Made by a program: the position numbers and the translations under genes | Origin: Acorus gramineus | Lineage: Eukaryota; Streptophyta; Magnoliopsida; Acorales; Acoraceae | Direction: 5' to 3' | Assembly: GCA_030737835.1 (NCBI GenBank) | Contig: CM060847.1 | Coordinates: 25,966,438-26,030,437, forward strand | DNA length: 64,000 nucleotides | Notes under the pieces: model-generated | Databases searched by the model: none | Told to the model about the DNA's origin: nothing | What the model saw: the letters and a program-made list of their open reading frames with translations, nothing else | Shown: positions 1 through 10,345 of the stretch, in pieces | Numbering within the stretch: position 1 is the stretch's first letter | How the letters are laid out: every line of letters begins with the position of its first letter

Positions 1-915
1 ATCGTCCTCTTTGCCTGGTTGTCCATCGGCGATGAAACGCTATACTTAAAATGGAGGCTCTGGCCAAAGGCTGCGCCACAACCTCAAGGTAACCCTCATG
101 TCTCAACCGAAAATAGCGCCGACTGGAGTGCCATGAAGACGAACAATCGCGAAGGTGAAAACCCACGTCTAGGCGTCCAGAGACTCAATCAGTCGGGTTA
201 GGGAGGGAAGCGCGGACTCAGTCAGTCGGTCAATGATCACCTAGACGGCGTCGTGACCCGAATGTGACATTAACGAGTCTGCAACAATCCCTGATAACCC
301 TCTCCCACGTCCACTGAGGAATCTCGATGGACTGACGCTTTCCACTCAATGATGATTCTCGAACCTTGCCTGAGGGCATGCCAACCTGAGGAAACAAGGT
401 CACCCACATAACCTTTTCATCGCACTACTAGCAATCTCTATGAAGACTACCTCAAAGTAGTCCACGGAACCCAATAAAACTTTTGAGATCCACAAGGCAT
501 CCGGCGCATTCGTCAGCCCCGACGGCAGTACTTAAAGCTCGTAGTGCCTGAACGGTCACGAAAGGCCATCTACGGGATGTCTAACTCTCGGATCTCCGAC
601 TTGTGGTGCCCTTGTGCGAAGATCGATCTAACAGCAGACACTCGCTCCTAGAGCTGGTCAAATAGATCATCGATTCGCGGCAAAGGTAATTGATCTTCAA
701 CCTCCACGGGGAGATCAAAACAACACCACGAACAATTAAGTCCACATTCTGCTCCTCGAGCATGGCTGGCGCTCATGATAACACTTACACGCTTGGTAAG
801 CCGCTCAACCGCACCTAATCCACAAGACACGCAATAAGGGGTCGTCGAACCTCGACAATGCCTATGCGACGTCATCTATCTAATAGGGCGGTTGAGTCCC
901 ATCACGAACGCTAGC
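1..915 (-). pseudogene. Decayed chromovirus pol (integrase and RT pieces)
   Basis: Read on the minus strand, this is a badly decayed relative of the integrase and reverse transcriptase region that is well kept in element B at 37230-39180. Positions 1-330 match the stretch from the integrase core down to the zinc-binding side. Positions 480-720 match the RT stretch that runs from the conserved [14 protein letters not shown] block to the [11 protein letters not shown] block. The RNase H and intervening parts are missing, so a large internal deletion lies around 340-450. Stops and indels break every frame. It is the remnant of an older minus-strand copy, now fused to a plus-strand LTR near 1415. 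Identification rests on nucleotide similarity to the better copies in this window. Confidence 0.6.
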
Positions 916-1415
916 ATCGCGTCTCCTTATTCGCGACCAATGTGGGGCAAAACGCGACAGCATCCACAACTGTGCTTCACATGCCGCCAGAGGTAGGTCG
1001 CTCATCTACACCATTGGAACTCCAGCATCCTGCACTCCATGGGCAGATTTATCACGGGGAGTCCACGCTCTCGACATCATTTAGCAGCACTCTCCCGGTG
1101 TGGCCTCTACCTGGTAGCCTCCCAAGCCCGCTATCTCTGCCATATGGGCGCACCAACAAGCATAGCATCTGGGAGCACCTCACAGGGCTCTGGCCTCAAC
1201 CGGGCAGCTACAACGCACAAAGATATATCGAAGCGACTCCAGATGCCACTATGGAACCCTGTCCACTAGCGATCGCCCACTGAGCTGCAATAGGACGCAC
1301 CCAATCCCGATCGTACGTATCACCACTTGCTACAGCACCTTCCAAGTGAGAGGGAAAAATCCACCACCAATTTGATGCTTCTAAGGTAGTCCTTGACTAG
1401 GAAAAGAAACCTTGG
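916..1415. other. Unassigned stretch, probably more decayed retroelement
   Basis: No similarity to a recognisable domain could be seen on either strand. A plus-strand open frame of 113 codons at 942-1283 has no motif and is probably chance. Composition resembles the decayed pol to its left, so it may be the unrecognisable gag-protease end of that minus-strand copy. About 1381-1415 leads into the LTR junction. Confidence 0.4.
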
Positions 1416-1982
1416 AAGGGGGTGTAGTGGGTTGGCGGTAGCGACCCACTGGATTGCGGAGTTGTTGCCATTTTGTGGCTTGAGTAATGTGATTGTGGTT
1501 TAATAATATCTGGTTATGGTTAATATAAGCTGTGATGCATGGGTTGTGCTGTTCACTGGTGTGGCTCACCCCTCGCATAATATTTTTCTCCAGTGTCATC
1601 TGAGTCGGATCTGGAGGAGGAGCTCCCCGAGGCACTTCATCAGTAGCGGAGTAGCGCCACGTCCCGCGAGTATCAGAGGCTATCAGCATCCCTTGTGCTT
1701 GTATGTATTATTTTCCGTGCTTGGGCACGCGTTTGTGTTATATTTGGATGTCTTTGTATATATTGGCTCTCACAGGACATATGATTATGTATCGAGTCTG
1801 TAGTATGTTTTGATTACAGATTCAGTCTTTTAGCTTCTACATTTGGTGTGTATATCATGTCAGCCCTGCTTTTGTCTGTGTTGTCATTTTAGATGTTGTG
1901 TGAGTATGTTATTGAACTCTTGTTACTGATATCATATATACACCTGCCGCGTCCTGGGGTCGGCCGGCCCTGGGGCGTGACA
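1416..1982 (+). repeat. Truncated 5' LTR of element C
   Basis: Only the last 570 bp or so of the LTR remains. It begins in the hairpin unit (AGTGGGTTG ... CGACCCACT) and runs through the conserved acceptor-like CTCCAG to the terminal GGGGCGTGACA at 1972-1982. It closely matches the end of the 3' LTR at 18209-18762. The left edge is an abrupt switch to minus-strand pol-like DNA. Confidence 0.8.
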
Positions 1983-1987
1983 AAAGT

Positions 1988-1999
1988 TGGTATCAGAGC
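1988..1999 (+). other. Primer-binding site (initiator tRNA-Met), interrupted
   Basis: TGGTATCAGAGC is complementary to the 3' end of plant initiator methionine tRNA. It lies 5 bp after the LTR end, as in element A. The Athila-like element entered immediately after the AGAGC of this site, and a second AGAGC resumes the leader at 13026-13030. Confidence 0.9.
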
Positions 2000-3413
2000 T
2001 GATAAGCGTATTATTTGTACATTTAATCCCCTTAATTTAGTTTTCTATTTCCTAATTTTATGTGTAATAATGACTAATATTCAGAATTTATTTGTTATTG
2101 CAGGTAATTGAGATAAATGATGATTATCAATGCAAAATATTCTATAAAGCATTTAAAGATATGAAGGAGAATCAAGAGGATTCTTGAAGATCCAAAATTA
2201 TGCTAGATAAAGATTTGGTGAAGAGAGAATCAAAAATCAAAATCCAATCAAATATTCTTCAAATCAATGTTAAAACCGTCCCACTATTTTGACCATAACT
2301 TTTGCCTCAAATATCGTATTTTGGCCCAAAATATGGCGTTGAAAAGATATTTTCAAGATCTACAAATCAATGTTTCATGAATATTTTGCAATTCCACCTT
2401 ATTAGGGGTCAAAAATTCATCCGAAGATTCTGCAGAAAATTAATGACGGGAATGAAAGATTTTACCTGCTAAAATTGTCAAATATTCATATGAGGAAGGT
2501 TGATGGCCAATCTTAACCATCCAATTCATTGCAAATCAATGGTCAAGATTCAAGGCTGGAGGCTATAAAAGGAACACATATGAAGCCAAGAAAAAAATCA
2601 AAGAAGGAGGCAAAGGGACAACCAAAGGAGAAGAAAGATTCAAGAGTTTTGCTTTGTTTTTGTTTTTCTTTTCATCTCATATCTTTGGATGTTTGTATAT
2701 ATTTAGATCTGAATTTTAATATTACTTTAGTATTTTTATTTTCAAGAATTTTTCAATAATATGATGTTTTTTATTTTTTATTTTTTTTTAGTTTGATCAT
2801 GTTTTCTAGTAGCTAAATCTTCAACTAGGGTTGAAGATGAAACCATGCAATGCTAGTTTAGGATTTTATATTTAGATCTGAATTCTCCATATTGTTTGCT
2901 TTATTGAATATCAATCTCTCCTTCAATTCTCTTTTGAAACCTTTCATGTGAATTTCTTATTACCTTCTTCAAAAATCTCTTGTATTTGATTTGATAAAAT
3001 ATGCTTTGATTAGGTTCTCTGATATTTTATGCTCTTCTTAACAAGTTGAATATTGAGTTGGTAGATTTTATAAAGGGAAGGGAGATAGATCATTTTATGA
3101 AATAATTAATATGATTTTAAATATTTAATTTCCGATTGGTATTTGACTAACGTCAATATTGATTGAGTTATATGGTGGAGTTTCACATTTGAATATAACC
3201 CCTAAATTGGTATTGCATGGTGGATTCTAAAACCCTAGTTATCTTTTTATATTAATATTCATTTTTAAAATAAAAAAATAAAAATAAAAAAAACAAACTT
3301 TCATCAATCTTCCTGTCTAATTCTCTGTGGGATCGACCCGTATTTGTTAGATCTATACTTCTGTAATGATCCGTGCACTTGCGGTAATTAATAACAACTT
3401 TAATAATCAATCA
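2000..3413 (+). repeat. 5' LTR of the Athila-like element
   Basis: It is 1,414 bp, against 1,458 bp for the 3' LTR at 11568-13025. The main length difference is a 41-bp deletion near 3313, where AATTC occurs once here but twice, flanking the extra bases, in the 3' LTR (12895-12940). AT-rich, with a TATA box at 2564. The T- and A-rich runs near 2770 and 3270 are homopolymer tracts. Confidence 0.9.
2564..2570 (+). promoter_or_regulatory. TATA box of the Athila-like 5' LTR
   Basis: TATAAAA follows GGAGGC, a good plant TATA context. The same box is in the 3' LTR at 12132-12138. Transcription would start about 30 bp downstream, near 2600; the start itself is inferred. Confidence 0.6.
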
Positions 3414-3419
3414 AGTTTT

Positions 3420-3437
3420 TGGCGCCGTTGCCGGGGA
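3420..3437 (+). other. Primer-binding site (tRNA-Asp)
   Basis: TGGCGCCGTTGCCGGGGA is the complement of the 3' end of plant tRNA-Asp(GTC) including CCA. It lies 6 bp after the 5' LTR. This primer is typical of the Athila group. Confidence 0.9.
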
Positions 3438-4247
3438 ATTGTTTCATATTATATTTGATGTTGATTTATCTTTCGGATTAGTTTTTTTTTCTTTACTTTT
3501 GCTGATTTTTTCTCTTCATATTTTGCAGGATATCAAGAACCTACAAGAACACAACAAAGAATGGTGTAAGGCTTAGACCATTCTTTCTCTAAACGAGTAT
3601 CCAAAAGTGTTCGAAGGCGACCCTAAGGTGAACCATTTCATCACGGCAAAAAGGTGGATTTAATTCTTCCCTCACTGTGTGTGAGTTGTGAGTATTTCAT
3701 TCACCCACGAATCTCCTGCAAGTGGGTGCATTTTTCAATTAGCATACATTAATTAATCCATCTAAGGGTTGTCCCACATAACATAAGGTGGGGATTTCAT
3801 CGCCCTTCCTTGGCCCACAAATCATCATCTTGAGCATTTGTCAAACCCATGAGCCTAATTAAAATAAGATGAAGTAGACTTGGCCCTAGGTTTTCGAGCT
3901 CAATAGGACAAGAGACGCCAAGGGATACTCCAGTGAGCCATTAACCATTTAATGATGTCTAGGAAAGTGGTTTCATAAGGTTTCTACCTTAAAGGACGTG
4001 GTTACTTAATTGAGGAACACGCGAAAGCGTGGAAGACCCCCCACTAATCCTTTACACTTTCCTGGTTGTTGAGTGGTTGATCGTTAACTGGCAAGCTTAA
4101 GGCATATCTTGGAACAGTTAGGAGCTGTCCTTTAAGGAGGAAGATCCTCAACAACTAGATCTTTTAAAAATCATCCTCCCTCACTTAACAAGATAAATCT
4201 TAATATGTTGGTTGTGAAAGTATATTCTTGATTTGATATTTTGATTT
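3438..4247 (+). other. Leader of the Athila-like element
   Basis: Noncoding leader between primer site and gag. It has many short frames and stops on both strands and no recognised motif. A long leader before gag is usual in Athila elements. Confidence 0.5.
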
Positions 4248-6898
4248 ATGAGCATTTGGTCTAGGGATTCTAAAAACCGATTGATTCGTACCGATTCAAC
4301 CATCACCATGGATAACACAGTAGATGTCATTCCAAAGACCTTGAAGGATTACATGTATCCATCTAGAACTACGCAACCCTCATGCATTGTGTTACCAACA
4401 ACCAATGCTAACAACTTTGAGATCAAGCCTGGGATGATTAATATGCTCCCAAAATTTGATGGATCTGAGGATCCATATCTTTTCATTAGGGAATTTGAGG
4501 AAGTTTGTTCCACTCTAAAACTTCAACAGCTAACTGATGATTCAATCCGGTTGAGGTTAATCAACTTCTCCCTCAAAGATAATGCTAAAAAGTGGTTGTA
4601 TGCTCTACCCGCAAAATCTATCACCACTTGGGATCAATTAGTTATGATATTTTTGAAGAAGTTCTTTCCTAATCATAAAACTGCTAAGATTCGCATGAAT
4701 ATAAATCAATTCATTCAAAAGGAGGGAGAATCTTTATGGAGATATTTAGAGAGATTCAAGGACTTGTTGTTGCAATGTCCTCATCATGGATTTGAGGTTT
4801 GGAGATTAGTGCAAATTTTATATGAAGGTTTGAATTACACCACAAGGACTATGGTTGAATCAATGTGTAGTGGTGAATTTACCAATAAAAATGAAACTGA
4901 AGCATGGGCATTTTTGGAAGAAGTAGCTGAAAAATCCATGCAATGGGAGACAATTAGAGAGCCTGAGAAACCATGCCTTCTAAAGGAGGTATTCATTCCA
5001 TTGATAGTAGCTTTGAGTCTGAAGCCAAGTTTGCATCTCTCATTCGTAGAGTGGAGGCCCTAGAGATGAAACCAAATCATGATTCTGTTAATCAAGTCTC
5101 CACCTCCAACTCTACTATTCTCTGCATTTTATGTAAATCTTCAAATCACCTAGCGGAAGACTGTCCTTCCCTGTCATCCCACAAGGAAAGTTGGGCCGAA
5201 CATGCCAATAGCTTACAGTGGAGGAAAAATGACCCATATGCTCAAACTTATAATCCTGGATGGAGGAATCATCCAAATCTGTCGTGGACTCAAGGCCCAC
5301 ACCAGGGAGGCCCACAGGGACCTCCTCAAGCTCCCATGTATCCTAGACCAAACACAGGACCCATTCCTACTCCATTTCCTCCGCCTGGGTTTCAAACAGA
5401 AAATGAGAAGAAGTTCTCTTCCTTTGAGAAAGGATTAGATGTTCTTATGAAGTCCACTCAAAATCTAACTCAATCATCCTCCCAGATGTCTGCCACTTTG
5501 AATCAATTTATGCAATCTACAGGGCAAATCCTTCAATCCACCACACAGGCAATCTCCCGTCTCGAGATTCAAGTTGGTCAATTGGCCACCACCATAAATG
5601 AGAGAGAGAAAGGAAAATTTCCTAGTCAACCTGAGCCTAACCCTAGAGGACCCATTCTTCAAGGACAAATCCAAGATTCTTCTAGTAACCAGTCCAACCA
5701 GGTTAATGCAATCACTACTCTTAGGTCTGGTAGACAAGTGGACAACAAGGTTATTATGCCTAATAATGATGTTGAAGATGATAAGGACAAGCCCAAATTT
5801 ATTCATGAGGACCCAGGTTCTGAACCCATCCCTCCTAGCCCATCCATCCCAGAGAAAGCAAAGCCCAATGATTCTCCTGGGAGAATTTATGTTCCCAAGG
5901 CCCCATATCCTCAGCGATTAGGTTCAACTAAGAAATCTACCCAGCTAGATAAAATTTTAGAAGTGTTTAAGCAAGTTCGCGTGAACATTCCGCTCCTAGA
6001 TGCTATCCAACAAGTACCAGCATATGCTAAATTTTTGAAGGACTTATGCACCCAAAAGAGGACCAACAATGTACCCAAGAAAGCTTTCCTAGCATCCCAT
6101 GTAAGCTCCATTCTTTCATGTGAAACTCCAATCAAGTATAAGGACCCAGGTTGTCCCACCATTTCATGTGTGATTGGAGACACTCGTATTGATCGAGCTT
6201 TGCTAGACTTAGGTGCGAGTGTAAATCTACTGCCCTATTCAGTGTACAAACAGTTAGGCATAGGAGAATTGAGACCTACCCCAGTGACCTTACAATTAGC
6301 AGATCGATCTGTGAAAATTCCTAAAGGTGTCATTGAGGATGTCCTGATTAAGGTTGGGGATTTCATCTTTCCTGTTGACTTTATAGTTTTAGAAACCCAA
6401 CCTGTTCTAAACCTGAAAGGGCAAATTCCTGTAATTTTAGGCAGACCATTTCTGGCTACATCTAATGCTTTGATTAACTGTCGAAATGGATTGATGAAAT
6501 TATCTTTTGGAAATATGACAGTTGACCTAAATATCTTCCACATTGGAAAACAACCAGGAGATTATAATGATGAATTAGAGGATGTAAATTCTATTGAGGA
6601 AATAATTGAAGATTTGAAACATCATTCTATGAGCACGAAAGATCCTTTAGAGTTTTGCCTTGCCCACTTTGGAGAAAATTTTGATATGGAAAAATCGATC
6701 ATGGAAGTAAATGCTCTCCTAGATTCAGAAACAACCATCCCATTTAATAAGTGGCAACCAAAGCCTGAGCCCCCTCCTCTGTCACCACCCCTTCCTTCCA
6801 TTGATGAGCCTCCCAAGCTAGAACTTAAACCATTTTTGGAGTTACCGCTGGAGAAAATGGAGGTCATTCACCTCCATGATTCCATCTATCAAGATTAA
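4248..6898 (+). pseudogene. gag: Athila-type gag-protease, one frameshift
   Basis: Two overlapping frames form one ancestral protein. The first (4248-5063) carries the Athila gag core, with LPKFDGSEDPYLFIREFEEV, then the AKKWL and FLKKFFP blocks and RYLERFKDLLLQCPHHGFE. At about 4971 a one-base loss shifts the frame, and the protein continues at 4973-6898. That part holds a CCHC zinc knuckle (C51, C54, H59, C64 of the second frame), a proline-rich linker, and an aspartic protease whose active site reads DLGAS near residue 412 (GAC at 6206). DLGAS rather than DTGA or DSGA is common in Athila proteases. The frame ends EKMEVIHLHDSIYQD at 6898, where RT should follow. The RT, RNase H and integrase are missing, so the last 20 residues may be the joined C-terminus of an ancestral pol (inference). 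Confidence 0.8.
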
Positions 6899-7586
6899 GC
6901 TCTCTTGATAATTGTTTTGTACCATATTTTTCTGGGTTGCCTTTCCTCCCGAATCATCATTTTCTTGTTCATGCTGTAAACTAGGTTTGGGGGAGTTAAG
7001 GTAATTTTCCATTTTTAGTCTAGATTTTATGTTTGTTTGCATCCACTATCATCGAGTCATTGGATGTAGTCTTTATTTTGAAGTATGTTGAACTAACGAA
7101 ATTGTTTTGATGCCATCGTATAGCAGCAGTTCAATGGTAATCACTTGATATGGTAAAATTCTTCCTTTTTTATTCTCCTTTCTTGATATTTCACGTGTCC
7201 AAACATATGAACATTGAGGACAATGTGTGGATTAGGTTTGGGGGGGTTTTTGACATTTTGAATTTATCATGTGATTCATTATTCTCAGTTACGATAGAGT
7301 ATTCAAAAAAAAAAAAATGCCTATATCCCTATGATGGTAGCATGAACTCTTATGTTAATTTCTATTTTAGTAGGTCTTAAGTGCTTGATATTGGAAAAGT
7401 CACTACACATCTGGATGCATTTTTGAGTTAAGATGAATTTGTGGAGTCAACTTAATAATTGCCTAGAATGTTAAGAACTTTCTAAAACCTGTTGAACCTA
7501 AAAGTCTAGTTCACTGGTTTGCTTGATAAGGAGTTAGGGTTTACATCAATTGAAAAGCAACCATTGAATCACAAGTACAGTGGAAA
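6899..7586 (+). other. 3' noncoding part of the Athila-like element, left segment
   Basis: No gene. It contains two polypurine-like copies of AGGTTTGGGGG (about 6982 and 7227), the same core as the tract before the 3' LTR at 11553. The solo LTR at 7587 is inserted here; the last five bases are its GGAAA target duplication (7582-7586). Confidence 0.6.
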
Positions 7587-7851
7587 TGTTATATATGTGT
7601 CACTTTTTAGCCTGCTGGTAACCGTTGGAGCATTTTTGGCAGTGTTAAAATTTTTAGGGTTTTTCGATCGGAACCGCATAATTTTATACTGTTAGCTATC
7701 GTCTGAGCTAGAGGACTCCGATTGAAAATCTAACTGCATATTATGTGTCCTGGTACCATTTTAAGCCACTCATGAAAATTTCATCGAATTCTGGCATCGT
7801 TTGCAAAAATTTCGCAGTTCCGGGGCGTATCCGGGTTTTTAAGTCGCGCAT

Positions 7852-7860
7852 TATATAAAA
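7852..7860 (+). promoter_or_regulatory. TATA box in solo LTR S1
   Basis: TATATAAAA, 266 bp into the LTR. Equivalent boxes occur in other copies: 16208 (TATATAA), 21041 and 29004 (TATTTAA), 30370 and 59989 (TATAAAT), and on the minus strand at 44140-44146 and 58091-58097. Each is followed at about 30 bp by the conserved CTATTCATCATC, the likely start region. U3 is therefore short and the transcribed leader very long. Confidence 0.55.
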
Positions 7861-8208
7861 GGAATCAAAAATATCTTTTTACTATTCATCATCCCTATGA
7901 CTTGCTCTCTCTCTCTCCTCTCCTCCGTTTTTCTTCCGTTTGAGCCCCCTACACCCCTCAAAACCAAAAACCTAAAGCACGGGAAGTGTAGATCGGGTCC
8001 CGATCTACGCTCCGGTGTCTTCAAATCCGAATTCCGACGATCCTAGCCTCCCCGACCTTCCCTTTTCGTCCTCTGATTTGGCCCATTCCGAGGGACAAGC
8101 TAGATCGGGGCGTGAGAAGGCTTTTGGGAAAGGTTTCGGCGCGCGGAGAGCCACCGGACGTCCCCTCCTCCCCTTGGTAAGCCCCCTTTCCCTCTTTTTC
8201 TTGCATAG

Positions 8209-9080
8209 ATGAATGCTAGGGGGGTGGTTTTGTGGTTGGGAGGAGGTTGGCGGCGGTGGGTGGCCGCCGAAGGGCTGTGGGAGGCGGTCGGAGGCTGTGG
8301 TGGTGGTCGGAGGTGGGTGGTAGAGGAGCTCGGGCTCGGGCAGGATGGCAGGGCAGCAGCAGCAGGCGCAGCAGGCAGGGCCGCTGGCAGGGCGCGCGCG
8401 TGCGTGCGCGCGGGCGTGCGCTCGGGCTGGCGCTGGGCGTGCCTGGTGCTGGGCGAGCGGTGCTCGGGCCACTCGGCGACGCGCGCAGGCAGGCAACGCG
8501 GGCAGGCTGGCAGGCGCGCTGGGCGCGTGCTGCCAGGCGCGCTGGGCGCGTGTTGCGCGGGCGTGCGCGTGGAAGCTGGGTGAGGGTCCCGGGCGCTGGG
8601 CGCTGAGCGCTGGGTCGCGGGTGCCGGGTGCTGGGCGCTGGCGGGCGCAGTCGGGCGCGCGGGTGCGCGCGGAGTGGGTGCGCGGGTGCGCGCGGGTGCT
8701 GGCGCGAGCGGGGGTGTGCGCGAAAGTGCGCGCGGGCAGGGCGCCTGGGAACTGTGCCTGGGTGCTGGGCAGGGCGCCTGGGCATGCGCCTGGGCGCGGT
8801 GCTGGGGGCCAGTGCGCGCGGTGCTGGGGGCCAGTGCGTGCGCGTGCTGGGGCGTGCGTGCAGTGCGCGCGGGGGCGCGCTGGGCTGGACGCGCGGTGCG
8901 CGCGAGTGTGCGCGTGCGTGCGGCGGTGCGTCGGGGCGCGCGGGCAGGCGTGCGACAGTGCGCCGGTGGTGTCCGGTATGCGGGCTGGGCTCGGCAGTGC
9001 GCCTTGGCGCGCGGGCCGGGGCTCGGCTGTGCGCCCGGGGCGGGTGGCCGTGCGTGCGGCTGCTTGGTGGGTTCGGGAGT
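8209..9080 (+). repeat. GC-rich alternating GC/GT block of the LTR
   Basis: About 870 bp made almost wholly of G- and C-rich words such as GCGCGCGTGCGTGCGCGC and GGGCGCTGG, with long purine-pyrimidine alternation. Every LTR of the family has such a block at the same place, but its length and detail vary strongly through indels (for example 16600-17230, 21430-21910, 30740-31800, 43090-43680, 60370-61260). Long open frames on both strands here, up to 437 codons, are by-products of the composition. Confidence 0.7.
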
Positions 9081-10006
9081 GAGTCGGGATGCTCGGATAC
9101 ACGTGCGTACGGGCCGTATGTACGTTTATCCGAGTGTTGGGTATTTTAGATGTATTTTTGGTGATTTTATGCATTGTTCTCACCATATTGAATGTCTGTC
9201 TTGCAGATCTAGACGGATGGTCGCGCGACGACCCAGATACTGGTGAGTGGGACAATCCAACCCAGTAGAGAGGTGTTATACGCACTTGAGCGTATACCGA
9301 CCTCTCCTGGGGCACCATGGATAAATATTGACATATTGTAATGTGTATATCATGCGAGCATGATTAAATTTTAGAATGCATGTTACCCTAGACCTTGCAT
9401 GTTAGGGACTTGCACCCTTAGGATATGTATATGAGCCATGCAGCATGTTCCCTGGTTCCATGTTAGGAAGCCCGGCCGATGCATGTGCCCTACTAGTTTA
9501 TTTATTAAATTAAATGCTAGTAAATGTTAAAATGCATGTTATAGTGAATATTATAGGGGAGGGGCCTTGCGAGGACAGCGGTGAGACCCAGGTTAGGGTA
9601 CACCGTGTTCCTTGTTTGGTTGTCGGGGTGTCCTATAACGGGAACTCACGCTGCCCTCCCGAGTTTCTTTCCCCAACGATATTCCACCTTGTTATAACCT
9701 TATGCATGTTCCCCGCATCGTAGTTATGCGCCCTGGTGGGTTCTGAGGAATTCAGAACATTAGTGTTGTTATAATGTGCCGTCTGCGGATCAAAGTGGAT
9801 CATATGCGATGGGTAGGCTGTTCTGTTCCCTTCGTTGGATCCGGTAGAGACTACCCCAGCGTTAGACATGCCTTCCTGACAGAGGGCTCCCATCAGTAGG
9901 CACCTCCTGATTTAGGACGGACTGTGCTGAATGTGGGAGTAGACCAGGCGGCCTACGGAGTGGAGGAGAGACTATCGGTGGACCAAGGGTGACCAACAGC
10001 CTAGTC

Positions 10007-10345
10007 AGTCCCAAGAGCCTATGTCACCCATTGAAGGGTGAGGGTGAGGGTGTAGTGGGTTGGCGATGAACGGCCCACTGGAGTTGTGATTGGATGCTTG
10101 TAAGTCCCAAAATCCTATGTCACCCATTGAAGGGTGAGGGTGAGGGTGTAGCGGGTTGGCGGAAGCGACCCGTTGGTTTTTGGTGCAGTTAGTCCCAATA
10201 TCCTATGTCACCCATTGAAGGGTGAGGGTGAGGGTGTGGCGGGTTGGCGGAAGCAACCCGCTGGTTATGTGTAGCCAGTCCCAATATCCTTTGTCGCCCA
10301 TTGAAGGGTGAGGGTGAGGGTGTAGTGGGTTGGCGATTGAGCAAC
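10007..10345 (+). repeat. Four tandem hairpin/G-quadruplex units
   Basis: Units begin AGTCCCAA at 10007, 10103, 10191 and 10277. Each holds GGGTGAGGGTGAGGG followed within a few bases by another GGG, a four-tract quadruplex motif (10036-10059 in unit 1). A hairpin follows directly. Stems: AGTGGGTTG/CGGCCCACT, AGCGGGTTG/CGACCCGTT, GCGGGTTG/CAACCCGC and GTGGGTTG/CAACCCAC, with loops of 7-9 nt starting GCG. The third stem base changes T to C while its partner changes A to G, so pairing is kept. Other LTR copies have two or three such units. Confidence 0.8.

Noticed and set aside
942-1283. 113-codon open frame
   Set aside because: No domain, next to decayed retroelement DNA, not repeated elsewhere in the window.
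1516-1803. 95-codon plus-strand open frame in the LTR end (also at 10394)
   Set aside because: Lies in U5 and shifts between copies; no support for coding.
8005-9318. 437-codon minus-strand open frame rich in Arg, Ala, Pro, Thr and His
   Set aside because: It lies over the GC-rich LTR block, where stops are rare by composition. Similar frames occur on both strands of every copy but differ through indels, with no conserved protein.
10036-10059. GGGTGAGGGTGAGGG read as telomere-like repeat
   Set aside because: Plant telomere repeat is TTTAGGG; this is a fixed part of the LTR hairpin units.
10007-10345. CRISPR array or satellite
   Set aside because: Plant DNA, only two to four units per LTR, no unique spacers, same place in every copy.
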